DNA from: Pseudomonadota bacterium
GTDB lineage: Bacteria > Pseudomonadota > Gammaproteobacteria > Steroidobacterales > Steroidobacteraceae
Assembly (NCBI GenBank): GCA_021792555.1
Contig: JAJYUL010000002.1
Location: forward strand, 1 to 64,000
Direction of reading: 5' to 3'
Length of the DNA: 64,000 bases
Below, in pieces: positions 46,955 to 55,982 of this stretch. A program made the translations under genes and the position numbers. Position 1 is the first letter of the stretch; every line of letters starts with the position of its first letter. The notes beneath the pieces were generated by a model. It did no database searches, was not told where the DNA came from, and saw only the letters and a list, made by a program, of their open reading frames with translations.

Positions 46955-48211
46955 TCAGTCCGGCTCGCGCAGGAAGATCATGGCCGGATGCTCGATGTGC
47001 TCCTTCATGGCCTGGATCATCGCAGCCGCATCGTAGCCGTCGACGAAGCGGTGATCGAACGATGAGGACAGGTTCATCATGCGCCGCACCGTCACCGCTC
47101 CGTCCACCACGACCGGCCGCTCGAGCGCGCGGTTGACTCCGATGATGGCCACCTCGGGGGCATTGATGATCGGCGTGCTGACGATGCCGCCGAGCTTGCC
47201 GAGACTGGTTAGAGTGATGGTCGAGCCGGAGAGCTCCTCGCGGGTCGCCTTGTTGAGCCGCGCCGCTTCGGTCACGCGGCGCATCTCGGCGGCGATCTCC
47301 CACAGCGAGCGCTGCTCGGCATTGCGCACCACCGGCACCTTCAGGCCGTCGGGCGTCTGCGTTGCGACGCCCACGTGCACCGCGCGGTGGCGGATGATCA
47401 CGCCGCGCTCGGCGTCGTAGTGCGCGTTGCACTGAGGGAAATCCTCGAGCACGCGCACCAGCGCGAGCACCAGAAACGGCAGGTAGGTCAGGGCCGGCTC
47501 CCCGGAGGCGAGGCGGCTGTTCAGATGCCGCCGCAGCGCCTCGAGCTCGGTGACATCCACCTCCTCGACGTAGGAGAAGTGCGGGATGTTGCGCTTGCTC
47601 TCGCTCATGCGCTGCGCGATCAGCCGGCGCAGGCCGATGACCTTGATCTCCTCGCGCTGCGGCGCCTGCGGCGCTGCAGCGGCGGGACGAGCGCGGGACG
47701 GAGCCGCTGCGCCGCCCCGCTCGCCGCGCAGATACGCCTCCAGATCCTCGCGCAGGATCCGCCCCTGGGGACCGCTGCCGTGCACCTGTGCGAGATCGAC
47801 TCCGGCCTCGTGGGCGCGGCGGCGGTTGGCAGGCGAAGTCATCACCCGTCCCCGCGCAGCGGCGGGCGGCGCTTCAGCCGCGTGGCCGCGGGGCGATTCG
47901 ACGGGCGGGGCAGTCGGCGGCGGGGCCTGGCCGGCCTGTGGGGCCTCGGCTGCCTCGCGGGCCTCGCCGGCCCCGGTCTCGAACACGATCAGCTCGGCGC
48001 CGACGGCCACCATGTCGCCCGGCTCTCCGGTGGTGGAGAGCACCGTTCCGCTCACCGGCGAGGGCACCTCGACCGCGGCCTTCTCGGTCATGACCTCGAC
48101 CAGCACCTGCTCTTCCTCGACCGTATCGCCGGGCTTGACGTGCCAGCCGACGATCTCCGCCGAGACCGTCCCTTCGCCCAGATCGGGGAGCTTGAAGACG
48201 TAGCGGCTCAT
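46955..48211 (-). CDS. bkdB: Branched-chain 2-oxoacid dehydrogenase E2 (lipoamide acyltransferase)
   Basis: A 418-residue E2. The lipoyl domain occupies about 1-78 with the lipoylated Lys44 (VMTEKAAVEVP). An Ala/Pro-rich linker follows, then the peripheral subunit-binding domain at about 122-160 (SPANRRRAHEAGVDLAQVHGSG), a second linker and the catalytic domain ending with SSSFDHRFVDG. It transfers branched-chain acyl groups to CoA. The ATG at 48211 overlaps the E1-beta stop by 4 bp. It is last in bkdA1-bkdA2-bkdB; no E3 (lpd) gene follows, so the dihydrolipoamide dehydrogenase is shared or elsewhere. Its stop abuts that of the XRE gene. Confidence 0.92.
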   Translation of the reverse strand: MSRYVFKLPDLGEGTVSAEIVGWHVKPGDTVEEEQVLVEVMTEKAAVEVPSPVSGTVLSTTGEPGDMVAVGAELIVFETGAGEAREAAEAPQAGQAPPPTAPPVESPRGHAAEAPPAAARGRVMTSPANRRRAHEAGVDLAQVHGSGPQGRILREDLEAYLRGERGGAAAPSRARPAAAAPQAPQREEIKVIGLRRLIAQRMSESKRNIPHFSYVEEVDVTELEALRRHLNSRLASGEPALTYLPFLVLALVRVLEDFPQCNAHYDAERGVIIRHRAVHVGVATQTPDGLKVPVVRNAEQRSLWEIAAEMRRVTEAARLNKATREELSGSTITLTSLGKLGGIVSTPIINAPEVAIIGVNRALERPVVVDGAVTVRRMMNLSSSFDHRFVDGYDAAAMIQAMKEHIEHPAMIFLREPD

Positions 48212-49224
48212 CGCGCCTCCATCACACCGCGCAGCGCCGCTGCGATGCGCGCCGGTCCCGGGAAGTAATCCCATTCGAACGCATGCGGGTACGGGGTATC
48301 CCAGCCGGTCACGCGCTGGATCGGCGCCTCCAGGTGCCAGAAGCACTCCTCCTGCACGGTCGCCGACAACTCCGCGCCGAAGCCGCTGAAGCGCGTCGCC
48401 TCGTGCGCAATGACGCACCGGCCGGTCTTGCACACCGACGTGCACAGCGTATCGACGTCGAGCGGCACCATGGTGCGCACGTCGACGATCTCCGCATCGA
48501 CGCCGGCGAGCTGCACGGCCGCCTCGGCCACGTGCACCATCGTGCCGTAGGTGAGGATGGTGACGTCCTTGCCGGGGCGGACGATTTCGGCCTTGCCGAT
48601 GGGAATGGCGTAGTGGCCCTCGGGAACTTCTCCCTTCGGATGGGTGCTCCAGGGCACGGCCGGCTTGTGCGGGTCGCCGTCGAACGGGCCGTTGTAGATG
48701 CGCTTCGGCTCGAAGAACACCACCGGGTCCTCATCCTCGATCGAGCTGATCAGCAGTCCCTTGGCGTCGTACGGATTGGACGGCATGACGACCTTGATGC
48801 CGCAGACGTGCGTGAAGACCCCTTCGGGGCTCTGCGAATGGGTCTGGCCGCCGCGGATGCCCCCGCCGCAGGGAGTGCGGATGGTGACGGGCGCGCTGTA
48901 GTCGCCGGCCGTGCGGTAACGCAAGCGCGCCAGCTCACTGACGATCTGGTCGAACGCCGGATAGATGTAATCGGCGAACTGGATCTCGGCCACCGGACGC
49001 AGTCCATTGACGCCCATGCCGATCGCCGCGGCGACGATGCCGCCTTCGGCAATCGGCGTGTCGAGCACCCGGTGCTCGCCGTACTTGCGCTGCAGCCCGT
49101 CGGTGCAGCGGAACACACCGCCGAAATAACCGACGTCCTCGCCGAACACCACCACCCGCGGATCGCGCCCGAGCATGACATCGAGCGCGGAGTTGATCGC
49201 CTGCACCATGTTCATCTGCGCCAT
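48208..49224 (-). CDS. bkdA2: Branched-chain 2-oxoacid dehydrogenase E1 beta
   Basis: A 338-residue E1-beta. VVVFGEDVGYFGGVFRCTDGLQ, PCGGGIRGGQTHSQSPEGVFTHVCGIKVVMPSNPYDAKGLL and GWDTPYPHAFEWDYFPGP match the branched-chain (BkdA2) family rather than pyruvate dehydrogenase. With BkdA1 it decarboxylates 2-oxo acids from Val, Leu and Ile on thiamine diphosphate. It starts 3 bp after bkdA1 and overlaps bkdB by 4 bp. Confidence 0.94.
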   Translation of the reverse strand: MAQMNMVQAINSALDVMLGRDPRVVVFGEDVGYFGGVFRCTDGLQRKYGEHRVLDTPIAEGGIVAAAIGMGVNGLRPVAEIQFADYIYPAFDQIVSELARLRYRTAGDYSAPVTIRTPCGGGIRGGQTHSQSPEGVFTHVCGIKVVMPSNPYDAKGLLISSIEDEDPVVFFEPKRIYNGPFDGDPHKPAVPWSTHPKGEVPEGHYAIPIGKAEIVRPGKDVTILTYGTMVHVAEAAVQLAGVDAEIVDVRTMVPLDVDTLCTSVCKTGRCVIAHEATRFSGFGAELSATVQEECFWHLEAPIQRVTGWDTPYPHAFEWDYFPGPARIAAALRGVMEAR

Positions 49225-49227
49225 CGC

Positions 49228-50505
49228 TCAGCCCTCCCCATCCGGGACCTGGGCTGCGGCAGCGGCATGCTGCGCGGCGAGCAGACGGCGCAGTTCCTCG
49301 CGCTGGCGCTTCAGATGCGGCGGCATGTCGTGGAACACGTCCTCGAACATGCTCACCGGATCGAGCGTCGGTCCCTCGGTGAGCGTCCCGTAGGTAACCG
49401 CTTCCTTCCAACAGGCGGTCACGTGCGCCTCGAGCTCTTTCTCGAGCGCGGCGTGGCGCTCCTCGGACCACTCCCCGAGCGCGATCAGATGATTCTTCAG
49501 GCGCGTGATCGGGTCGCCGAGCGGCCAGGCCTGCCATTCCTCCTTGGGACGGTAGCGAGACGGATCGTCGCTCGTGGAGTGCGCCGCGGCGCGATATGTG
49601 ACGTGCTCGATCAGCGTCGGCCCGCCGCTTGCGCGCGCGCGCTCCGCGGCCCAGCGGGTCACCGCGTAGACGGCCAGAAAGTCGTTGCCGTCGACCCGCA
49701 CGCCCGGGATTCCGTAGCCCGGCCCGCGCTGGGCGAACGTGCGCCGCTCGCCGCCGGCAAACCCCTGAAAGCTCGAGATCGCCCATTGATTGTTGACGAC
49801 GTTCAGAATGACCGGCGCCTGATACACCGCCGCGAAGGTCATCGCGTGATGGAAATCGGCCTCGGCGCTCGAGCCCTCGCCGATCCAGGTCGCCGCGATC
49901 CGGTCCTCGCCCTTGATGGCCGCGGCCATCGCCCAGCCGACCGCCTGCGGGAACTGGGTGGCCAGATTGCCGGAAATCGAGAAGATGTTGCCTTCCGCCC
50001 AGTGGTACATGATCGGCATCTGCCGCCCGCGGCACATGTCGCGCGTGTTGGAGAGGCACTGGCACATGAGGTCAACGAGGCTCTTGCCCCGCACGATGAA
50101 CAGCCCCTGCGTGCGGTACGAGGGGAAGAGCATGTCGCCGGGCTCGAGCGCCATCGCCTGGGCCACCGCCACGGCCTCCTCGCCCGTCGACTTCATGTAG
50201 AACGAGATGCGCCCCTGGCGCTGCATGCGCTGCATGCGCTCATCGAAGTGGCGCGTGAGCAGCATGTGGCGCAGCGCCACCTGCAGATCCTCGGGCTCGA
50301 GGTGCGGATTCCAGGCCCCCACGGCGTGGCCCTGCTCATCGAGCACGCGCACCATGCCGGTGCCGAGCCGCTCGATCTCGAGCGCCGGGGCGAGCGTGTC
50401 CGGGCGCGGCTCACGCCCGGCGGGCGGAATCTCCAGATAGCTGAAGTCCGGCTTTTCCCCCGGGCGGGCCGGAGGATGGGGGACGTGCAGGCGCGACTGC
50501 GTCAT
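49228..50505 (-). CDS. bkdA1: Branched-chain 2-oxoacid dehydrogenase E1 alpha
   Basis: A 425-residue E1-alpha. The thiamine diphosphate motif begins at about residue 200 (GEGSSAEADFHHAMTFAAVYQAPVILNVVNNQWAIS). It has the long N-terminal extension (about 80 residues before the conserved core) that marks BkdA1 from PdhA. The phosphorylation-loop region (YRAAAHSTSDDPSRYRP) is conserved. It is the first gene of the bkd operon; its promoter lies in 50506-50668, facing the SUI1 gene. Val and Ile oxidation through this complex yields propionyl-CoA for the prp genes. Confidence 0.93.
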   Translation of the reverse strand: MTQSRLHVPHPPARPGEKPDFSYLEIPPAGREPRPDTLAPALEIERLGTGMVRVLDEQGHAVGAWNPHLEPEDLQVALRHMLLTRHFDERMQRMQRQGRISFYMKSTGEEAVAVAQAMALEPGDMLFPSYRTQGLFIVRGKSLVDLMCQCLSNTRDMCRGRQMPIMYHWAEGNIFSISGNLATQFPQAVGWAMAAAIKGEDRIAATWIGEGSSAEADFHHAMTFAAVYQAPVILNVVNNQWAISSFQGFAGGERRTFAQRGPGYGIPGVRVDGNDFLAVYAVTRWAAERARASGGPTLIEHVTYRAAAHSTSDDPSRYRPKEEWQAWPLGDPITRLKNHLIALGEWSEERHAALEKELEAHVTACWKEAVTYGTLTEGPTLDPVSMFEDVFHDMPPHLKRQREELRRLLAAQHAAAAAQVPDGEG

Positions 50506-50668
50506 CGGTTCGGATCCTCGTCACCGCCGTTTTCTGTCGGCTGAATGGAAAGTTTACCGCCCCAAAAGTGCAATGCATCTTCCAATTCGTTCGTGAATCG
50601 AGCGACGTACGCAATGAACATCTCATCGCCGTCGGCGCAGCGCATTGGCGGGGACCGGCCCGGACGGC

Positions 50669-50674
50669 CATAAT
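50669..50674 (+). promoter_or_regulatory. -10 box (CATAAT) placed 7 bp before the SUI1-factor GTG
   Basis: CATAAT at 50669-50674 matches TATAAT in five of six positions. The GTG at 50682 begins 7 bp later, about where transcription should start, so the message is probably leaderless. Confidence 0.45.
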
Positions 50675-50681
50675 GCCCGCC

Positions 50682-51014
50682 GTGAAATCCTACCCCACCG
50701 CCCGCGGCGTCGTACTGCGCAAGGCCTCTGCCCCCTCCCAGCGCCCCGCGCTCGCGCCCGCCCGCCCCGGCGGCGCCGCGCCCGTGCGGGTGGGGCGCGA
50801 AGTCGCCGGGCGCGGCGGCAAGGCCGTCTCGGTCATCCTCGGGCTGCCGCTCGGGCCGGCTGACCTCGAGACCCTCGCCCGCGACCTGAAGAGACTCTGC
50901 GGGGCCGGCGGCGCGGTCCGCGACGGGCGCATCGAGATCCAGGGCGAGCACCGCGACCGGCTGGTCGAGGCGCTGCGCCAACGCGGCTACGACGCCAAGC
51001 GCTCCGGCGGCTAG
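50682..51014 (+). CDS. yciH: SUI1-domain translation factor (YciH/eIF1-like)
   Basis: A 110-residue SUI1-fold protein. The conserved core is GREVAGRGGKAVSVILGLPL followed by DLETLARDLKRLCGAGGAVRDGRIEIQG, as in bacterial YciH and archaeal/eukaryotic eIF1. It probably binds the 30S subunit and influences start-codon choice. The GTG at 50682 fits a leaderless message; the ATG at 50673 would overlap the proposed -10 box. It ends in a 4-bp CTAG shared with the stop of hemJ on the other strand. Confidence 0.87.
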   Translation: MKSYPTARGVVLRKASAPSQRPALAPARPGGAAPVRVGREVAGRGGKAVSVILGLPLGPADLETLARDLKRLCGAGGAVRDGRIEIQGEHRDRLVEALRQRGYDAKRSGG

Positions 51015-51424
51015 GGCCTCAACACCGCGAGCAGCACGATCGCGATCAGCAACAGCCCCGGCACTTCGTTGAACACGCGAAACCAGCGCTGCGAGCGGCG
51101 GTTGCGCCCCTCGATCAGCGCGCGCATCAGCCCGTAGCACCACAGGTGGTAGCCGATGAGCGCCGCCACCAGCACGAGCTTCACGCGCAGCCAGGTGAAC
51201 TCCAGAAACGCCGGCGCGACGGCCACCATGGACAGCCCGAACGCGACCGCGAGCGCGCCGGCGAGACTCATCAGCGCAAACAGCCGCCGCTCCATCACCG
51301 CAAAGCGCGCCAGCCCCGGCGCATCGCTGGTTTCACAGTGATAGACGAACAGGCGCGGCAGATAGAACAGCCCCGCGAACCACGTCACCACGAAGACGAT
51401 ATGGAATGCCTTGAGCCAGAGCAT
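51011..51424 (-). CDS. hemJ: Protoporphyrinogen oxidase HemJ
   Basis: A 137-residue membrane protein with four hydrophobic helices. It begins LWLKAFHIVFVVTWFAGLFYLPRLFVYH, which carries the conserved His and Arg residues of HemJ (UPF0093). It oxidises protoporphyrinogen IX to protoporphyrin IX in haem synthesis at the inner membrane. The length is close to the family's usual 140-150. It diverges from the glucoamylase gene 66 bp away and its stop overlaps that of yciH. Confidence 0.9.
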   Translation of the reverse strand: MLWLKAFHIVFVVTWFAGLFYLPRLFVYHCETSDAPGLARFAVMERRLFALMSLAGALAVAFGLSMVAVAPAFLEFTWLRVKLVLVAALIGYHLWCYGLMRALIEGRNRRSQRWFRVFNEVPGLLLIAIVLLAVLRP

Positions 51425-51490
51425 GCAGTATCGTACCCGGCTTCGGCACGCTTGACCAAAAAGCGGGCGGCAAAATGGAGGAGGATCATC

Positions 51491-53860
51491 ATGAGCGAGT
51501 CCGGCTTAGGAGAAGCCCCGGGCGGCCCGGGACTCTCGCCCACCTGGTGCAGCAGCGCCAAAGACGTCGTGGGCTGTGCGCTCGGCGATTCACGCCTGTG
51601 GTTCACGATCGGCGGCGGCATCGTCAACGAAGTCTACTATCCGCGTGTCGACATTCCGCAGATCCGCGACCTGGGTTTCATCGTGGCGGACGGCCGTGGA
51701 TTCTGGGTCGAGGTCAAGCGCCTCGGCAATCCGACCGTCACGCTCGCCGGCCCGGGCATTCCGGCGGTTCGAGTGGTGCACCGTCACGAGCGCTTCGAGC
51801 TGCGGCTGCGCATCGTGCCGGCGGCCGATCGCGACGTGCTGCTCGTCGAGGTCGAGCTCGTCGGCGACGAGACGCTGCGGCCGTATGCGCTGCTCGCCCC
51901 GCATGTCGGCGGCACCGGACATGACAACCTCGCGAGCGTAGCGGGGCGCCGCGGACATCGGCTGCTGCTCGCCGAGCAGGGCCCCTTCGCGCTCGCCCTC
52001 GCGGCGGTCGACGCCGATCAGCGCGATGCGTGGGGGCACGCGAGCTGCGGTTACGTGGGCACGAGCGACGGCTGGCAGGATTTTGCCTGCAACGGCGCGA
52101 TGAGTTGGGAATACGACCGCGCCGGGCCGGGCAACGTCGCGCTGATGGGCGAGCTGCCCCGCCGGGCGGTGCTCGCACTCGGCATCAGCAGCGGCACGGA
52201 ATCGGCCGCGACCTTGGCGCTCTCGGCGCTGTTCGAGCCGTTCGAGAACAGCTGGCAGCGGCAGATCGCCGACTGGACGGCCTGGCAGAAAGGATGCGCC
52301 GCGCGCGCCCCGCTCACCGGCTCTCTGCCGCAGGCCTGCCGCACCCAGTTCAGCCTCTCGACCATGGTGCTGCGCACCCACAAGGACAAGACCTTCCCGG
52401 GCGCGATGGTGGCCAGTCTGAGCGTCCCGTGGGGCAACACCAAGGACGAGCGCGCCGGCTATCACCTGGTCTGGCCGCGCGACCTGTGCGAGTGCGCCGG
52501 CGCGCTGCTCGCCTTCGGCGCCACGGGCGAGGCGCTCGACACGGTGCGCTACCTGCGCGCCACGCAGCTGCTCGACGGGCACTGGAATCAGAACCAGTGG
52601 CTCGGCGGCTCGCCCTACTGGACCGCCGTGCAGCTCGATGAGACCGCCTTCCCCGTGCTGCTCGCCTGCGCGCTGCACGAGCGCAGGGCGCTCGATGGGG
52701 TGCACGTGACGGACATGATCCACCGCGCGCTCTCGTTCATCGTGCGCAACGGGCCGGCTTCGGACCAGGACCGCTGGGAAGAGGATGCCGGAGTCAACAC
52801 CTTCACCCTCTCGGCGTGCATCGCGGCGCTGGTGTGCGGCGCATCGCACCTGCCGCCGGAGGCACGCGACCTGGCGCTTGCGATCGCCGATTACTGGAAC
52901 GCGAGCCTCGAGCACTGGACGGCGGTGTACGACACCCCGCTCGCCCGCGAACACGGCATCCCCGGTTATTACGTGCGCGTGGCGCCGGCCGATGCGCTGC
53001 ACGATCGCGGCGCGCTGCAGGACACGCTGCCGATCCGCAACCAGATGATCGATCCGGGACTGCCCGCTGCCGCTCAGGTCGGGGTCGACTTCCTGCAGCT
53101 GGTGCGCTTCGGCCTGCGCGCCCCCGATGACCCGCTCATCGCCGGCACGGTCAAGCTCATCGATGCGCTGCTGAAGGTCGACACGCCGAACGGTCCGAGC
53201 TGGCACCGCTACAACGACGATGGCTACGGGGAGCACGATGACGGCTCGGCGTACGACGGCACCGGCCGCGGACGCGCCTGGCCGCTGCTCACCGGGGAGC
53301 GCGGACATTACGAACTCGCCGCGGGACGCGACCCTCTGCCGCTGCTCGAGACCATGGTGCGCATGGCCTCCGGGGGCGGCATGCTGCCCGAGCAGGTCTG
53401 GGACAGTGCGCCCGTTCCCGAGCGGTTTCTCGAGCCCGGCCGGCCGACCGGCGGGGCGATGCCGCTCGTCTGGGCGCACGCGGAATTCATCAAGCTGGTC
53501 GTCTCGCGTTCGCTCGGCCGGCCGTTCGACCGCCCCGAGCCGCTGTGGCACCGCTACGGCGGCAAGCGTCCGGCGCTGAAGCGAGTCATCTGGACGCCGC
53601 ACGCTCCGGCGGGGCGGCTGCCGCAGGGGGCGGCGCTGACGCTGGCCCTGACCGAACCGGGCGTGTTCCGCTGGGGGCACGACGGCTGGCAGGACATCGA
53701 GGAGCGCCCGACCGAAGCGAACCCGCTCGGCCTGCACCTCGTCGAGATCGACACCCGCGGCTTCAGCGCCGGGCGCCGGATCGACCTGACCTACCGCCGC
53801 CAGTCCGATGGGCAATGGGCGGGACAGGACTACTGCATCACGGTGCGTCCGGCCGCCTGA
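51491..53860 (+). CDS. Glucoamylase / GH15 family glycosidase
   Basis: A 789-residue GH15 protein with two domains: an N-terminal beta-supersandwich (about 1-270) and the (alpha/alpha)6 catalytic barrel (about 300-690). The catalytic acids are visible in RWEEDAGVNTFT (general acid) and GGMLPEQVWD (general base). YHLVWPRDL is the substrate-binding segment. A short C-terminal beta-domain follows. There is no signal peptide, so it acts in the cytoplasm on dextrins or storage glucan, releasing glucose. A strong GGAGGAGG precedes the ATG at 51491. The glucose product would feed the ROK glucokinase of the tal-zwf operon. Confidence 0.92.
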   Translation: MSESGLGEAPGGPGLSPTWCSSAKDVVGCALGDSRLWFTIGGGIVNEVYYPRVDIPQIRDLGFIVADGRGFWVEVKRLGNPTVTLAGPGIPAVRVVHRHERFELRLRIVPAADRDVLLVEVELVGDETLRPYALLAPHVGGTGHDNLASVAGRRGHRLLLAEQGPFALALAAVDADQRDAWGHASCGYVGTSDGWQDFACNGAMSWEYDRAGPGNVALMGELPRRAVLALGISSGTESAATLALSALFEPFENSWQRQIADWTAWQKGCAARAPLTGSLPQACRTQFSLSTMVLRTHKDKTFPGAMVASLSVPWGNTKDERAGYHLVWPRDLCECAGALLAFGATGEALDTVRYLRATQLLDGHWNQNQWLGGSPYWTAVQLDETAFPVLLACALHERRALDGVHVTDMIHRALSFIVRNGPASDQDRWEEDAGVNTFTLSACIAALVCGASHLPPEARDLALAIADYWNASLEHWTAVYDTPLAREHGIPGYYVRVAPADALHDRGALQDTLPIRNQMIDPGLPAAAQVGVDFLQLVRFGLRAPDDPLIAGTVKLIDALLKVDTPNGPSWHRYNDDGYGEHDDGSAYDGTGRGRAWPLLTGERGHYELAAGRDPLPLLETMVRMASGGGMLPEQVWDSAPVPERFLEPGRPTGGAMPLVWAHAEFIKLVVSRSLGRPFDRPEPLWHRYGGKRPALKRVIWTPHAPAGRLPQGAALTLALTEPGVFRWGHDGWQDIEERPTEANPLGLHLVEIDTRGFSAGRRIDLTYRRQSDGQWAGQDYCITVRPAA

Positions 53861-53910
53861 GCGGGGCCACGGCTGTTCGCGGCACGGGCGTGGCCGTATA
53901 GTGGCGCCGC

Positions 53911-53954
53911 GGCCGGGCTGCCGAGGGTGCGCTTGTGCCCTCGGCAGCCCGGCC
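53911..53954 (+). terminator. Perfect 17-bp hairpin after glucoamylase gene
   Basis: GGCCGGGCTGCCGAGGG (53911-53927) and its exact reverse complement (53938-53954) flank a 10-nt loop, 50 bp past the glucoamylase stop. This is the longest perfect inverted repeat I noticed in the window. It has no T-tract and lies 74 bp upstream of the DUF4136 gene. Confidence 0.6.
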
Positions 53955-54028
53955 GGTGTCGGCGATCGGAGTCAACCGCGGGAACCTCCGAGCGTTTCAA
54001 GAGTCAGTACACAGTGGAGGTCGTGACA

Positions 54029-54643
54029 ATGCGCGCAATGTCCTTCGGGCGGGTACTCAAGACGGGCGGGATCCTGGCGGCCGCCGCGGCCTCGCTGTTG
54101 CTCGCCGCATGTGCCACCGCACCGGTGATTCACACACGCATTGCCGCAGGCGCCAACCTCGCGGGGGCGCATACCTTCGCGTTCGTACGCCATCCGAGCA
54201 CCGATCACGGACCGTACAAGTCACTCACGACGCAGCGTCTGGAGCGCGACGTCACGCAGCAGATGCAGGCGCGGGGCTACACGCTGGTCGCGGCCGATGC
54301 CGACCCGGATCTGCTGGTGAACTTCCGCATCAGGACGCGTGACCGCGTCGAGGGCGGCATGGGACCGGCGTTCATGGGCGGCTACTGGGGCGGCTGGGGC
54401 CCGTACGGCTGGGGCGGCTGGGGGGGCTGGCCCTACGGCTGGGGCGGCTATTACAGCGACGTGCGCACCGTGACGACCGCGGCGCTGACCATCTCGGTCA
54501 TCAACCGCGCGAGCCGCTCGGTGATCTGGAGCGGAACGGCCTCCTCGGACATCTCGCAGCACACGCTCTACCACCCCGGGAAGTCCATCGACGAGGCGGT
54601 GAGCCAGATCTTCGTCCACTACCCGGTGCCGGCGGCGCATTGA
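54029..54643 (+). CDS. DUF4136 lipoprotein with Gly/Trp-rich tract
   Basis: A 204-residue lipoprotein. The signal peptide ends in the lipobox LLAAC with Cys28. The DUF4136 body follows (HTFAFVRHP..., YTLVAADADPDLLVNFRIRTRD), interrupted at about 111-139 by a tract made almost wholly of Gly, Trp, Tyr and Pro. Then come VTTAALTISVINRASRSVIWSG and the C-terminal helix. It is attached to an outer or inner membrane face; function of the family is unknown. GGAGG precedes the ATG at 54029. Confidence 0.83.
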   Translation: MRAMSFGRVLKTGGILAAAAASLLLAACATAPVIHTRIAAGANLAGAHTFAFVRHPSTDHGPYKSLTTQRLERDVTQQMQARGYTLVAADADPDLLVNFRIRTRDRVEGGMGPAFMGGYWGGWGPYGWGGWGGWPYGWGGYYSDVRTVTTAALTISVINRASRSVIWSGTASSDISQHTLYHPGKSIDEAVSQIFVHYPVPAAH

Positions 54644-54692
54644 GCCGCCTTGATCGGCGGGCGGGCCGCAACGCCGGATCGCCCGCACGGCC

Positions 54693-55256
54693 TCACTCGC
54701 CCCAGTAGGTCACCCGATCGTGCCAATCGGCCCGTGCCGGCTGCTCCGCCGCGCGGGCCGGCTCGGTGCCGATGTAGAGAAAGCCCACCAGCGCATCGGC
54801 GCTCGCGAGCCCGAGTGCGCGCTTGACCTCATCGTCGTAAGCGGCGCCGCCGGTCTTCCACACACCGTTGAACCCGAGCGCGCTCGCCGCGAGCAGGATG
54901 TTCTCGGCCGCGGCGCCCGCGCTCAGCACCTGCTCGATCATGGGTACCGCCGAGCGCGGATCCTGCACCGCCGCCACCGCGATGACGAGCGGCGCGCGAA
55001 ATGCCTTGAGCCGCTCGCGCTCGAGCGCCTCGGGGCTCGAGTCCGGGCGCGCGCGGCGCAGCTGTGCGGCGAGCAGTTCCCCGAGGCGCGCGCGGGCCGC
55101 GCCGCGAATGACGATGAATCGCCAGGGGCGCAACCGTCCGTGATCGGGCGCGCGCGCGCCGCTCGCGAGCAACAGCTCCAGAGCCGCCGCATCGGGGCCG
55201 GGCTCACCGAGGGTTTTTGCCGAATGTCGCTGTAACAACAGATCGATGGCTTGCAT
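54693..55256 (-). CDS. Nitroreductase family protein (YdjA-like)
   Basis: A 187-residue FMN-dependent nitroreductase of the small YdjA class. [12 protein letters not shown] near the start binds [20 protein letters not shown] is the PDHGxLxPWRF signature and [21 protein letters not shown] completes the fold. The reaction is NAD(P)H-linked reduction of nitro or quinone compounds; the natural substrate is unknown. I chose the ATG at 55256, 48 bp from the divergent apt start. A longer open frame overlaps apt and was rejected. Confidence 0.87.
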   Translation of the reverse strand: MQAIDLLLQRHSAKTLGEPGPDAAALELLLASGARAPDHGRLRPWRFIVIRGAARARLGELLAAQLRRARPDSSPEALERERLKAFRAPLVIAVAAVQDPRSAVPMIEQVLSAGAAAENILLAASALGFNGVWKTGGAAYDDEVKRALGLASADALVGFLYIGTEPARAAEQPARADWHDRVTYWGE

Positions 55257-55291
55257 CGGGCAATCTTGGCACAACTGCGGCGCAAACCGTG

Positions 55292-55297
55292 TACAGT
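55292..55297 (+). promoter_or_regulatory. -10 box (TACAGT) 7 bp before apt ATG
   Basis: TACAGT at 55292-55297 lies exactly 7 bp before the ATG at 55305, so transcription would begin at the start codon. TTGGCA at 55266-55271 is a possible -35, though the 20-bp spacer is long. No ribosome binding site precedes the ATG. Confidence 0.45.
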
Positions 55298-55304
55298 CGC
55301 AATC

Positions 55305-55850
55305 ATGGACTCGCGTGATCTCGAGGCGCTCAAAGACGCCATTCGCAGCATTCCTGATTATCCGAAGCCCGGAATCGTCTTCCGGGACATCACCACACTC
55401 CTGCGCGATGCGCCGATGTTCCAGCTGGCCGTGGCGGAGTTGGCGCGGCCGTGGCGCGAGGCGAGCATCGGCCACGTCGCCGGCATCGAGGCGCGCGGCT
55501 TCATTCTCGGGGGAGCGGTGGCGCACCGCGTCGGCGCGGGCTTCGTGCCGATCCGCAAGAAAGGCAAACTCCCGCACGAGACGGTGCGCGTGAGCTACTC
55601 GCTCGAGTACGGCATCGATGAGATCGAGATGCACCGCGACGCGCTGCACCCGGGCGAGCGGGTACTGCTCGTCGATGACCTCATTGCCACGGGCGGTACG
55701 GCCGAGGCCGCGGTCAGGCTATTGCGCTCCCTGGGTGCCGAGATCCAGGCGGCCTGCTTCGTCATCGACCTGCCCGAGCTCGGCGGCGCCCGCCGCCTGG
55801 AGGCCCTCGGCGTGCCGGTCCACAGCCTTGTCGCTTTTCAGGGACACTGA
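55305..55850 (+). CDS. apt: Adenine phosphoribosyltransferase
   Basis: A 181-residue APRT: adenine + PRPP to AMP + PPi. It shows [46 protein letters not shown] and the PRPP loop [17 protein letters not shown]. The length is typical. It recycles adenine and so feeds the AMP pool that AprBA needs. It diverges from the nitroreductase gene. No Shine-Dalgarno sequence lies before the ATG at 55305. Confidence 0.95.
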   Translation: MDSRDLEALKDAIRSIPDYPKPGIVFRDITTLLRDAPMFQLAVAELARPWREASIGHVAGIEARGFILGGAVAHRVGAGFVPIRKKGKLPHETVRVSYSLEYGIDEIEMHRDALHPGERVLLVDDLIATGGTAEAAVRLLRSLGAEIQAACFVIDLPELGGARRLEALGVPVHSLVAFQGH

Positions 55851-55982
55851 GCTCTCTCCAACATTACGTTCTGGTCATCCACGGTTGGGGCGCGGATCTT
55901 CCTGCAATAATCCGCCCCGTTCCGGCGCCGGGCGCTCGGGGCAATTCTCAACCGCTCAAACTCTCTATTTCTGGAGATGTCG

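Noticed and set aside
48283-50544. 753-codon plus-strand frame over bkdA1 and bkdA2
   Set aside because: Antisense shadow of conserved enzyme genes; rich in Arg, His and Asp with no family resemblance.
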